From contig NZ_CP084028.1 in assembly GCF_020181595.1 (NCBI RefSeq), forward strand, positions 38,602 to 102,601: DNA of 64,000 nucleotides, read 5' to 3'. Positions 1-7,785 of the stretch are shown piece by piece; position 1 is the first letter of the stretch, and the number at the start of each line of letters is the position of its first letter. The position numbers and the translations under genes were made by a program. Under the pieces are notes generated by a model. That model did no database searches. It was not told where the DNA came from and was given only the letters and a program-made list of their open reading frames with translations. The DNA is from [Mycobacterium] vasticus. Lineage in GTDB: Bacteria; Actinomycetota; Actinomycetes; Mycobacteriales; Mycobacteriaceae.

Positions 1-1
1 C

Positions 2-643
2 AACTACCTGGACTACCTGGTGCCCGCCGTGGCGCGCCGGCGCGCCGAACACGGCGGCGAACTCTCGATCGTCGACGGGATGCTGCGCTACCGACTGCCC
101 GACGGCAGCGCACTGGACGACGTCGAGGCGGCCACCCAGTTGCTGTGCATCTTCATCGGCGGCACCGAGACGGTGCCCAAGATCGTCGCGCACGGGCTGT
201 GGGAACTGGCCGACCGCCCCGACCAGCTCGCCGCGGTACGGGCCGACCCCGGTGCCCGGGTGCCACAGGCCTGCGACGAGATGATCCGCTACTGCGCACC
301 GGCGCAGTGGTTCGCGCGTACCGCCCGCAAGCCATACACGTTGCATGACACCACCATCGAGCCCGGCCAGCGCATCATCACCCTGCTGGCCTCGGCCAGC
401 CGCGACGAACGCCAGTACCCCGACCCCGACTCCTTCCTCTGGGACCGGCCGATCAAACGCTCACTGGCCTTCGGGCGCGGCCAGCACTTCTGCATCGGCT
501 ACCACCTGGCGCGGCTGGAAGTCACTGTGCTGGTTCAGGAATGGCTGCGCCGGGTGGGGGAGTACCGGATCGTCGCCGACGACGCGACCCGGCTGCCGTC
601 CAGCTTCCAGTGGGGCTGGAACAACATTCCGGTGCAGGTCTGA
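2..643 (+). CDS. Cytochrome P450, 5' end cut off by the window edge
   Basis: The last 213 residues of a cytochrome P450 haem monooxygenase are present; the N-terminus lies outside the window. Visible landmarks in order are an I-helix oxygen-activation segment (IGGTETV), the K-helix ExxR motif (EMIR) and the haem-thiolate loop FGRGQHFCIG followed by HLARLE, so the catalytic core is intact. The acidic residue in the I-helix is Glu rather than the more common Asp. Only 3 bases separate its stop from the next oxidoreductase, so it is probably the first or an early gene of a catabolic operon running to 3098. The substrate cannot be read from the sequence, and no CYP family is assigned. Confidence 0.9.
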   Translation, partial: NYLDYLVPAVARRRAEHGGELSIVDGMLRYRLPDGSALDDVEAATQLLCIFIGGTETVPKIVAHGLWELADRPDQLAAVRADPGARVPQACDEMIRYCAPAQWFARTARKPYTLHDTTIEPGQRIITLLASASRDERQYPDPDSFLWDRPIKRSLAFGRGQHFCIGYHLARLEVTVLVQEWLRRVGEYRIVADDATRLPSSFQWGWNNIPVQV

Positions 644-646
644 ACC

Positions 647-1615
647 GTGTGGGCCTACCGGTTGATCGCGCCGTATGAGTTCGAACGCATCGAGGTCGAC
701 GACCTCACCGAAGGCGACCTCGACGACGGGCAGGTGCTGCTGCGCTTCGTCGCCGCCGGGGTGTGCGGCTCGGATCTGCCGGCGTTCCGCGGCACCCAGG
801 GCCGGCTGCCCGGCGACAGCGGAGCCGGTGCCGCCGAGAAGATCGGCTTCCCGGTCCATGAGATCGTCGGCGACGTCATCGCCAGCAGGCACACCGCGCA
901 TCGCGTCGGCGACCGGGTCGTCGGCTGGGCCTCGAAGTTCGACGGCCTGATGCAGACGGTGATCAGCGACGGGGACGGGCTCTTCGCCTACGACCCGGCG
1001 CTCGCGCCCGCCGAGGCGGTCGGGCTGCAACCCCTGGCGTGCGTGCTCTACGCGGTCGAACAGTTGCCGGATCTGGCCGGCCGACATGTGGCGGTGATCG
1101 GGCAGGGCTCGATCGGGCTGCTGTTCAGCGCGGTCGCCAAGGCGGCGGGTGCCCGCCGGGTCACCGGTGTGGACCCGGTGGACCGCGCGGACATGGCCGC
1201 CGCCTTCGGTATCGACACCGCGGTGCGGTCCACCAGCGATCGCTGGATTCACCATCTGGACGCCGGTGACGCACCGGAGATCGTCATCGAGGCGGTCGGT
1301 CACCAGGTCGCCACCCTGGGCCACGCCATCGAAGCCGTCGCCCCCGGCGGAACCGTCTTCTACTTCGGGGTCACCGACGACGACAGCTACCCGATCAGCA
1401 TGCGCACCATGCTGCGCAACAACCTGACCCTGATCTCCGGTGTCACCCTCGACCGCCGGCGGATGCTGCAGCGGGCCGGTGATTTCGCGGCCGCGCACCC
1501 AGATCTGTTGGGCGCCTATGTCACCCACACCTTCGGCGCGGACCGGGTGCAGGCCGCCTTCGAACTGGCCGCGCGCCCCACCCCCGGGCGGGCCAAGATC
1601 GCGATCGTCGCATGA
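647..1615 (+). CDS. Medium-chain alcohol dehydrogenase / reductase
   Basis: A 322-residue member of the zinc-type MDR superfamily. The catalytic zinc cysteine lies in GVCGSD, a histidine-glutamate pair is in FPVHEIVG, and the Rossmann glycine loop is VIGQGSIGLL. The lobe with four structural-zinc cysteines found in classical ADHs is missing, so it may bind only the catalytic zinc. The GTG start at 647 lies 3 bases after the P450 stop, and the 3' end overlaps the next gene by ATGA, which implies translational coupling. It probably oxidises an alcohol made by the P450 or reduces a carbonyl in the same pathway. The substrate is unknown. Confidence 0.85.
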   Translation: MWAYRLIAPYEFERIEVDDLTEGDLDDGQVLLRFVAAGVCGSDLPAFRGTQGRLPGDSGAGAAEKIGFPVHEIVGDVIASRHTAHRVGDRVVGWASKFDGLMQTVISDGDGLFAYDPALAPAEAVGLQPLACVLYAVEQLPDLAGRHVAVIGQGSIGLLFSAVAKAAGARRVTGVDPVDRADMAAAFGIDTAVRSTSDRWIHHLDAGDAPEIVIEAVGHQVATLGHAIEAVAPGGTVFYFGVTDDDSYPISMRTMLRNNLTLISGVTLDRRRMLQRAGDFAAAHPDLLGAYVTHTFGADRVQAAFELAARPTPGRAKIAIVA

Positions 1616-2367
1616 CGCCGGCACTGCGGACCGCACTGGCCGAACGGGCCACCCTGTGGGGCGGCTGGATCACCGGACCGACGGTGCTGGGCCCGGAGGA
1701 GTTCGCGCGCGCCGGCTACGACTACGTCGGATTCGACGCCCAACACAGCTACCTTGACGACGCCGCGATCGCCGGCATGCTGCGTACGGTCGAACAGCTG
1801 CCGATCGCCACGGCGGTGCGGCTGCCCAACGCCGACCCGGCGCCCATCGGCCGAGTGCTCGACGCCGGCGCCGACGCGGTGATCATCGCGCTGATCGAGA
1901 CGGCCGAGCAGGCGGCAGCCGCGGTGTCCGCGGCGCGTTACCCACCGGCCGGGGTTCGCAGCTTCGGTCCGCTGCGTCCCCGCCTGGGCGTCGACCCGGC
2001 CGGCCTGGAGTCCCGGGCGGAGGTTTTCGCGATGATCGAAACCCCTTCGGCGCTGGCCGATGTGGAGCGGATCTGCGCGGTGCCCGGGCTGGCCGGCGTG
2101 TACGTGGGCCCCGTCGATCTGGCGATCTCGATGGGCGTGCCGCTGTCGGCGGCCACCACGCACCCCGACGCGCGGGCGGCGTTCGCACGCGTCGAGCGGG
2201 CGGCGAAGGATGCCGGGGTGATCGCCGGGATACATGCCGGAACCGGCACGGCGGGACGCGATCTGGCCGGACTGGGCTATCAGATGCTCACGCTGACCGC
2301 CGAATCCCAGGCGTTGCGGCGCGGGGCGGCCGAGCATCTGGCCGAGGCGTCGGGGAAGGGCCCCTGA
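1612..2367 (+). CDS. HpcH/HpaI-family class II aldolase
   Basis: A 251-residue TIM-barrel protein of the HpcH/HpaI aldolase / citrate lyase beta family, which makes or cleaves carbon-carbon bonds between pyruvate and aldehydes using a divalent metal. Family landmarks are FDAQHS (the histidine region), the metal-ligand glutamate in AMIETPSAL and the aspartate in GPVDLAISMG. The glutamine that usually sits two residues before that glutamate is Met here, so metal coordination or specificity may differ from HpaI. It overlaps both neighbours (ATGA upstream, one base downstream). This fits co-translation with the dehydrogenases and a pathway that ends in aldol cleavage. Confidence 0.85.
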   Translation: MTPALRTALAERATLWGGWITGPTVLGPEEFARAGYDYVGFDAQHSYLDDAAIAGMLRTVEQLPIATAVRLPNADPAPIGRVLDAGADAVIIALIETAEQAAAAVSAARYPPAGVRSFGPLRPRLGVDPAGLESRAEVFAMIETPSALADVERICAVPGLAGVYVGPVDLAISMGVPLSAATTHPDARAAFARVERAAKDAGVIAGIHAGTGTAGRDLAGLGYQMLTLTAESQALRRGAAEHLAEASGKGP

Positions 2368-3098
2368 TGGCCCCCCTGATGTCCAGGGTGGCGCTGGTGA
2401 CCGGGGCCGCCGGCGGCCAGGGCCGCGCGATCGTGCAACGGCTGCGGGCCGACGGATTCGCCGTCGCCGCCTGCGACATCAACCACGCCGAGCTGATCGC
2501 AGCCGGGCCTGCCGACGACGAGGTGCTGGCTGTCGGGCTCGATGTGACCTCCCCGAGCGGGTGGGCCACCGCGGTCGAAGCGACCGTGCAGCGGTTCGGG
2601 TCGCTGACCGCACTGGTCAACAATGCGGGCACCCTGCACCGGGCCGCGATCGCCGACGAGACAGTCGAAGGCTTCGAAAAAGCCTGGCGAGTCAACTGTT
2701 TCGGTGCGTTCCTGGGGATTCAGGCGACGCTGGAGCAACTGCGGGCCGCCGACGGCGCCGCGATCGTCAACACCTGCAGCACCGGCGCGATCCGGCCCTT
2801 CCCGCAGCACAGCGCCTACGGCTCGTCGAAGTGGGCGCTGCGCGGCCTGACGCAGACCGTTGCCGCCGAACTCGGCCCCGCCGGAATCCGGGTCAACGCT
2901 GTGTTCCCCGGGCCGATCGCCACCCCGATGCTCGACGAGCGCACCCAGGAGCGCCTCGCCGCGACGGCGATGACCGGCCGGCTGGGGCGGCCCGGCGAGA
3001 TCGCCGACGCGGTGGCCTTCCTGGTCTCGGACGCGGCGTCGTTCATCACCGGCTCCGAACTGGTCGTCGACGGCGGCCAGTGCCTGCAGATCCGGTGA
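2367..3098 (+). CDS. Short-chain dehydrogenase/reductase
   Basis: A classical SDR of 243 residues. It has a TGAAGGQG cofactor loop, NNAG, a catalytic Ser region followed by YGSSK (the Tyr and Lys of the active site) and the C-terminal SDR tail with VVDGG. The start overlaps the aldolase stop; an in-frame ATG four codons later (2379) is an alternative. It is the last gene of the P450 / dehydrogenase / aldolase / SDR cluster and is convergent with the following alcohol dehydrogenase with no gap. It likely performs an NAD(P)-dependent alcohol-ketone interconversion in the cluster's pathway. The substrate is unknown. Confidence 0.87.
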   Translation: MAPLMSRVALVTGAAGGQGRAIVQRLRADGFAVAACDINHAELIAAGPADDEVLAVGLDVTSPSGWATAVEATVQRFGSLTALVNNAGTLHRAAIADETVEGFEKAWRVNCFGAFLGIQATLEQLRAADGAAIVNTCSTGAIRPFPQHSAYGSSKWALRGLTQTVAAELGPAGIRVNAVFPGPIATPMLDERTQERLAATAMTGRLGRPGEIADAVAFLVSDAASFITGSELVVDGGQCLQIR

Positions 3099-4208
3099 CT
3101 ACGCGTCGAACGTGATGAGCTGGCGAACCGCCAATCCGTCGGCGAGCTGATCCATCGCGGAGTTGATCTGCTCCAGCGGCACGGTCGCCGACACCAGCTG
3201 CTGCACCGGCAGCCGGCCCGCCCGCCACAACTCGACGAACCGCGGGATGTCGCGGGCCGGTACCGCCGAGCCCAGGTAACTGCCGATCAGCGAACGGCCG
3301 TGGGCGACCAGATCCAGCGGCGACAGGCTGATCCGGGCGTCCGGCGGCGGCAGGCCGACGGTGATGGTGCGCCCGCCCGGAGCGGTCAACTCGATCGCGG
3401 TCTGCAGGGCGGCCGGATGACCGGCCGCCTCGATCACCACCGGTGCCCGCAGCCCCGACTCGCCTGCCTGAGCCGGGGTCATCACCTGCTGTGCGCCCAG
3501 GGCCGTTGCGGCGGCGAGCTTTTCGGGAAGCCGGTCGATCGCGATCACCTGCACGCCGTCGTGGGCCAGTGCGGTCAGCACCGCGGCCATCCCCACCCCG
3601 CCGAGCCCGACCACCGCGACGGACTCACCGGCCCTGGGCTTTCCGACGTTGAGCACCGCGCCGCCGCCGGTCAGCACCGCGCAGCCCAGCAGGGCGGCCA
3701 CCGCCGCAGGAACGTCGTCGGGCACCGGCACCGCACTGGCCGCGCTGACCACCGCGTGGGTGGCGAAACCCGAGACTCCGAGGTGGTGGTAGACGCTTTG
3801 CCCGGCCCGCCGCAGCCGCATCCCGCCGCCCAGCAGGGTTCCCGCACCGTTGGCGGCGCTGCCGGGTTCGCACGGGGCGGCGCCGTCGGTGCCGCAGGCG
3901 GCGCAGGAGCCGCAGCGCGGCAGGAAGGTCAGCACCACCCGCTGCCCGATCGGCAGATCGACGCCGGCACCGACGGCTTCGACGATCCCGGCGGCCTCGT
4001 GGCCGAGCAGCATCGGCACCGGCCGCACCCGATTGCCGTCGACCACCGACAGATCGGAGTGGCAGACCCCGGCGGCCTCGACCCGCACCAGCAGCTCACC
4101 CGCACCCGGCGGGTCCAGCTCGAGCTCGGTCACCGTCAGCGGCCGCGAGGCGGAATACGGCCGTGGCGCACCGATGCGCTCCAGTACAGCCCCGCGGATG
4201 GCGATCAT
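3099..4208 (-). CDS. Zinc-dependent alcohol dehydrogenase (AdhE1 / Rv0162c-like)
   Basis: A 369-residue zinc ADH with catalytic-site CHSD, GHE in GHEAAG, the four structural-zinc cysteines in RCGSCAACGTDGAAPC and the nucleotide loop GLGGVG. The start is taken at 4208 (MIAIRGAV) because an upstream ATG would run into the divergent thioesterase gene. Only 14 bases separate the two starts, so their promoters must overlap. In M. tuberculosis the equivalent gene (Rv0162c, as recalled) has the same neighbours, Rv0163 and Rv0164, which supports orthology. The substrate is not established. Confidence 0.87.
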   Translation of the reverse strand: MIAIRGAVLERIGAPRPYSASRPLTVTELELDPPGAGELLVRVEAAGVCHSDLSVVDGNRVRPVPMLLGHEAAGIVEAVGAGVDLPIGQRVVLTFLPRCGSCAACGTDGAAPCEPGSAANGAGTLLGGGMRLRRAGQSVYHHLGVSGFATHAVVSAASAVPVPDDVPAAVAALLGCAVLTGGGAVLNVGKPRAGESVAVVGLGGVGMAAVLTALAHDGVQVIAIDRLPEKLAAATALGAQQVMTPAQAGESGLRAPVVIEAAGHPAALQTAIELTAPGGRTITVGLPPPDARISLSPLDLVAHGRSLIGSYLGSAVPARDIPRFVELWRAGRLPVQQLVSATVPLEQINSAMDQLADGLAVRQLITFDA

Positions 4209-4222
4209 GCTGGAATACAACC

Positions 4223-4675
4223 ATGAGTGTCCCGCCCGCACCGGATGGGTTGACCAGCCGCGACTTTCCGGTGCACTGGCCGGTGCTGACCCGCTGGGCC
4301 GACAACGACATGTTCGGCCACCTCAACAACGCGGTGTACTACCAGCTGTTCGACACCGCGATCAACGGCTGGATCGCCGCCAACGCGCGAGACGTCGACC
4401 CGGTGTCCATGCCCGAGCTGGGCGTCGTCGCCGAATCCGGTTGTCGATTCCTGGGCGAGCTGGCCTTCCCCGACCCGCTCGCGGTCGGCCTGGCCGTCAC
4501 CCGGCTGGGGCGCAGCAGCGTCACCTACCGGCTGGCGGTGTTCCGCGGAGACTCCCCGGAAGCGTCACCGGCCGCGCTCGGGCACTGGGTGCACGTCTAC
4601 GTCGACCGCACCACCCGGCGTCCGGTGCCGATCCCCGACGGCATCCGGGCCCTGCTGGCCACCGCCGAGGTCTGA
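4223..4675 (+). CDS. Hotdog-fold acyl-CoA thioesterase (Rv0163-like)
   Basis: A 150-residue hotdog-fold protein of the 4-hydroxybenzoyl-CoA thioesterase type. The signature TRWADNDMFGHLNNAVYY carries the catalytic Asp and the HxN segment. Family members hydrolyse acyl-CoA thioesters in the cytoplasm. It is divergent from the ADH gene and is followed after 34 bases by the SRPBCC gene and then fadD5, so it may act on acyl-CoAs made by that synthetase. That link is inference from position. Gene order matches the Rv0162c-Rv0163-Rv0164 set. Confidence 0.85.
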   Translation: MSVPPAPDGLTSRDFPVHWPVLTRWADNDMFGHLNNAVYYQLFDTAINGWIAANARDVDPVSMPELGVVAESGCRFLGELAFPDPLAVGLAVTRLGRSSVTYRLAVFRGDSPEASPAALGHWVHVYVDRTTRRPVPIPDGIRALLATAEV

Positions 4676-4709
4676 CCGGGCCCGCCGACCCGGTGGTTAT
4701 GCTCGGCGG

Positions 4710-5150
4710 ATGCCGCTCGTGAGCAAGACCGTCGAAGTGGCCGCCGACGCGGCCACGGTCATGGGGATCGTCGCCGACTTCGAGGCCTACCCGCAGTGGA
4801 ACGAAGAGGTCAAAGGACTGTGGGTGCTGGCCCGTTACGACGACGGCCGGCCCAGTCAGCTGCGTCTCGACGCGTCGTACTCCGGTTTCGACGGCACCTT
4901 CATCCAGGCGGTGTACTACCCCAGCGCCACCCAGATCCAGACCGTGCTGCAGCAGGGCGACCTGTTCAGCAAGCAGGAACAGATGTTCTCGGTGGTCGAG
5001 ATCGGCGCCACCACCCTGCTGACCGTCGACATGGACGTCGAGACCGAGATGGCGATGCCCAAGCCGATGGTCAAGAAGGCGTTCAACAACGTCCTGGACT
5101 ATCTCGCCGACAACCTCAAACGCCGGGCCGAGGAGCTGGCCGGCAGCTGA
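4710..5150 (+). CDS. SRPBCC / polyketide-cyclase-like protein (Rv0164, TB18.5-like)
   Basis: A 146-residue START/SRPBCC-fold protein. The N-terminus (VSKTVEVAADAATVMGIVAD) followed by FEAYPQWNEEVKG is typical of helix-grip hydrophobic-ligand-binding proteins. Family members bind lipids, polyketides or quinones, but the ligand here is unknown. A TANNNT-type -10 element (TATGCT, 4698-4703) ends 6 bases before the ATG, so the mRNA may be leaderless. The stop lies 19 bases before fadD5. In M. tuberculosis mce1R lies between the equivalent genes; here there is no room for it. Confidence 0.85.
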   Translation: MPLVSKTVEVAADAATVMGIVADFEAYPQWNEEVKGLWVLARYDDGRPSQLRLDASYSGFDGTFIQAVYYPSATQIQTVLQQGDLFSKQEQMFSVVEIGATTLLTVDMDVETEMAMPKPMVKKAFNNVLDYLADNLKRRAEELAGS

Positions 5151-5169
5151 TCAGCAACGGAGGCTCGAA

Positions 5170-6750
5170 TTGATCCACGCACCAATCGATCCCGCCGAGC
5201 AGCCCTACCGCGCCCGCCGGCAGAACTGGGTCAACCAGCTCGACCGGCATGCGCTGATGCAGCCGGACGCCCCGGCGCTGCGGTTCTGTGGTCAGACCAC
5301 CACGTGGGTGCAGTTGCAGGCCCGGGTCGCCGCGCTGGCCGACGCCCTGAGCCGACGCGGGGTGGTCAGCGGCGACCGGGTGATGATCCTGATGCTCAAC
5401 CGCACCGAGTTCGTCGAGTCGGTGCTGGCCGCCAACCGGCTGGGCGCGATCGCGGTGCCGGTGAACTTCCGGCTCACCCCGCCGGAGATCGCGTTCCTGA
5501 TCACCGACTGCCAAGCCCGGGTGCTGATCACCGAGCCGGCGCTGGCGCCGGTGGCGACCGCGGTACGGGGGCTGCCGGAGGTTCGGGAGATCCTGAAGAC
5601 TGTTGTATCAGCCGGTGATTCGGCCGACGAGGGGTTGATCGCCTACGAGACCCTGATCAGCGAGACCGGCGCACCGTATCCCGCGGTGGACATCGACAAC
5701 GAGTCGCCGGCGCTGATCATGTACACCTCCGGGACCACCGGCCGGCCCAAGGGCGCGGTGCTGACCCACATCAACCTGACCGGCCAGCTGATGACCGGCC
5801 TCTACACCTCCGGCACCGGAGTCAATGACGTCGCGTTCATCGGGGTGCCGTTCTTCCACATCGCCGGGGTGGGCAACCTGCTGCCCGGCATGTGGCTGGG
5901 CATCCCGACGGTGATCAATCCGTTGGGCGCCTTCGACGCCGGGCAACTGCTCGACGTGCTGGCCGCCGAGAAGGTCACCGGAATCTTCCTGGTCCCGGCG
6001 CAGTGGCAGGCGGTCTGCGCCGAGCAGCAGGCCAACCCGCGCGACATCGTGCTGCGGACCATGTCCTGGGGGGCCGCCCCGGCGTCGGACACCCTGCTGC
6101 GGGAGATGGCCCAGACCTTCCCGAACACCCAGATCCTGGCGGCCTTCGGCCAAACCGAGATGTCACCGGTGACCTGCATATTGCGGGGTGAGGATGCGAT
6201 CAGAAAACTCGGATCGGTGGGCACCGTCATCCCGACCGTCACCGCCCGGGTCGTCGACGAGAACATGAACGACGTCGGCATCGGCGAGGTCGGCGAGATC
6301 GTCTACCGGGCACCGACATTGATGAGCGGCTACTGGAACAACCCCGACGCCACCGCGGAGGCCTTCGCCGGCGGGTGGTTCCACTCCGGCGACCTGGTCC
6401 GAATGGACGCCGAGGGCTACGTGTGGGTGGTCGACCGCAAGAAGGACATGATCATCTCCGGCGGCGAGAACGTGTACTGCGCCGAGGTGGAGAACGTACT
6501 GGCCGCGCACCCCGACATCGCCGAGGTCGCGGTGATCGGCCGGCCGCACGAACAGTGGGGCGAAGTGCCGGTGGCCGTGGCCGCGCTCACCCGAGATGGC
6601 CTGGCGCTGGCCGACCTCAACGACTTCCTCACCGAGCGGTTGGCGCGCTACAAACACCCCAAGGCACTGGAGATCGTCGATGCCCTGCCGCGCAATCCGG
6701 CGGGCAAGGTGCTCAAGACCGAGCTGAGGGTGCGCTACGGCGGCGGATGA
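5170..6750 (+). CDS. fadD5: Fatty-acyl-CoA synthetase FadD5
   Basis: A 526-residue ANL-superfamily enzyme that adenylates a fatty acid and transfers it to CoA. The P-loop YTSGTTGRPKG lies at residues 185-195, FGQTE at 326-330, SGD at about 406, and the C-terminal catalytic lysine in NPAGKVLK at about 513. It closely resembles remembered M. tuberculosis FadD5, the fatty-acid-activating gene of the mce1 locus. The TTG start at 5170 is chosen because GGAGG (5159-5163) precedes it by 6 bases and the reading frame matches the known N-terminal region ARRQNWVNQL. It probably activates fatty acids brought in or recycled by the Mce1 transporter. Confidence 0.93.
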   Translation: MIHAPIDPAEQPYRARRQNWVNQLDRHALMQPDAPALRFCGQTTTWVQLQARVAALADALSRRGVVSGDRVMILMLNRTEFVESVLAANRLGAIAVPVNFRLTPPEIAFLITDCQARVLITEPALAPVATAVRGLPEVREILKTVVSAGDSADEGLIAYETLISETGAPYPAVDIDNESPALIMYTSGTTGRPKGAVLTHINLTGQLMTGLYTSGTGVNDVAFIGVPFFHIAGVGNLLPGMWLGIPTVINPLGAFDAGQLLDVLAAEKVTGIFLVPAQWQAVCAEQQANPRDIVLRTMSWGAAPASDTLLREMAQTFPNTQILAAFGQTEMSPVTCILRGEDAIRKLGSVGTVIPTVTARVVDENMNDVGIGEVGEIVYRAPTLMSGYWNNPDATAEAFAGGWFHSGDLVRMDAEGYVWVVDRKKDMIISGGENVYCAEVENVLAAHPDIAEVAVIGRPHEQWGEVPVAVAALTRDGLALADLNDFLTERLARYKHPKALEIVDALPRNPAGKVLKTELRVRYGGG

Positions 6751-6924
6751 ACCCCGGCGTCCGCCGAGATGGCGACACGTTACTGTCCGGTAGGAAACCC
6801 CGCACGATGGGCCGATTCGGCGCCGCTCTCACGGAGCCATCAGGTATGGTCCGATGGTCGCCGGCGGCACGTTGAGCCGCTAAGGTGACGCGGGTCTCGC
6901 TGAACTGGACAGGAGGAGGCCGCT

Positions 6925-6984
6925 GTGCGACGCGATATTCCGGGGCGTCGTTTTAGGTGGCCTTCGAGGAGGGGAGTGTTGTGA
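6925..6984 (+). CDS. Putative 19-residue arginine-rich leader peptide coupled to yrbE1A
   Basis: A 20-codon frame begins with GTG at 6925, five bases after a near-perfect Shine-Dalgarno run AGGAGGAGG (6911-6919). It ends in TGA at 6982-6984, overlapping the yrbE1A GTG start by the same GTGA junction used throughout this operon. The predicted peptide is VRRDIPGRRFRWPSRRGVL, with 7 arginines in 19 residues. The sequence shows a ribosome site and an overlap that would couple translation into yrbE1A; expression is not shown. It could be a regulatory uORF or a chance frame. Confidence 0.45.
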   Translation: MRRDIPGRRFRWPSRRGVL

Positions 6985-7784
6985 CGGCTCCAGCGCGCCC
7001 CCGCGTGGCTGACTTCGCCCGCGATCGACTCCTTCCACCGTTGGTCATGGTCGGCGGTTTCTTCCGGATGTGCGCCCTGACCGCCCGTGCGCTCTTCCAG
7101 CCGCCCTTCCAGTGGCGTGAGACTCTCCAGCAGGGCTGGTTCATCACCAGCGTTGCGATCATCCCGACCATCGCGGTCGCCATCCCGCTGACCGTGTTGC
7201 TGGTCTTCACCTTGAACATCCTGCTGGCGCAGTTCGGCGCCGCCGACGTCTCCGGGGCCGGCGCGGGTATCGCGGCCGTCACCCAGCTGGGTCCGCTGGT
7301 CACCGTGCTGGTGGTGGCCGGCGCAGGCTCGACCGCGATCTGCGCCGACCTGGGCGCCCGCACCATCCGCGAGGAGATCGACGCGATGGAGGTGCTCGGC
7401 ATCGACCCGATCCATCGGCTGGTGGTTCCCCGGGTGATCGCCGCGACCGTGGTCGCCCTGCTGCTCAACGCCCTGGTGATCGTGATCGGTCTGGCCGGTG
7501 GCTTCCTTTTCGGTGTCTATCTGCAGAACGTGTCCGGCGGCGCTTATCTGTCCACCCTGACCCTGCTGACCGGGTTGCCCGAGGTCGTCATCTCCACGGT
7601 GAAAGCCATGGTGTTCGGACTGATCGCAGGCCTGGTCGGGTGCTACCGCGGGCTCACGGTTCGCGGCGGGTCCAAGGGACTCGGTACGGCCGTCAACGAG
7701 ACCGTGGTCTTGTGTGTGATCGCGTTGTTCGCCGTGAACGTGGTGCTGACAACCATCGGCGTGAAGTTCGGAACGGGGACCTGA
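6981..7784 (+). CDS. yrbE1A: Mce1 transporter permease YrbE1A
   Basis: A 267-residue integral membrane permease of the MlaE/YrbE family, one half of the ABC-type channel of the Mce1 lipid importer in the inner membrane. It keeps the cytoplasmic coupling region EEIDAMEVLGIDPIHRLVVP and the conserved end VGCYRGLTVRGGSKGLG. The downstream GTG at 6981 is preferred over the GTG at 6957 because GAGGAGGGGAG (6966-6976) gives a good ribosome site and the length then matches M. tuberculosis YrbE1A (265 aa as recalled). The operon continues through the mam genes to 19676. The ATPase MceG is not in the window. Confidence 0.93.
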   Translation: MTAPARPRVADFARDRLLPPLVMVGGFFRMCALTARALFQPPFQWRETLQQGWFITSVAIIPTIAVAIPLTVLLVFTLNILLAQFGAADVSGAGAGIAAVTQLGPLVTVLVVAGAGSTAICADLGARTIREEIDAMEVLGIDPIHRLVVPRVIAATVVALLLNALVIVIGLAGGFLFGVYLQNVSGGAYLSTLTLLTGLPEVVISTVKAMVFGLIAGLVGCYRGLTVRGGSKGLGTAVNETVVLCVIALFAVNVVLTTIGVKFGTGT

Positions 7785-7785
7785 C

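Noticed and set aside
461..1636. 391-codon open frame on the minus strand opposite the ADH and P450 genes
   Set aside because: It is antisense to two genes with clear motifs and has low-complexity Gly/Arg/Val content typical of GC-rich shadow frames.
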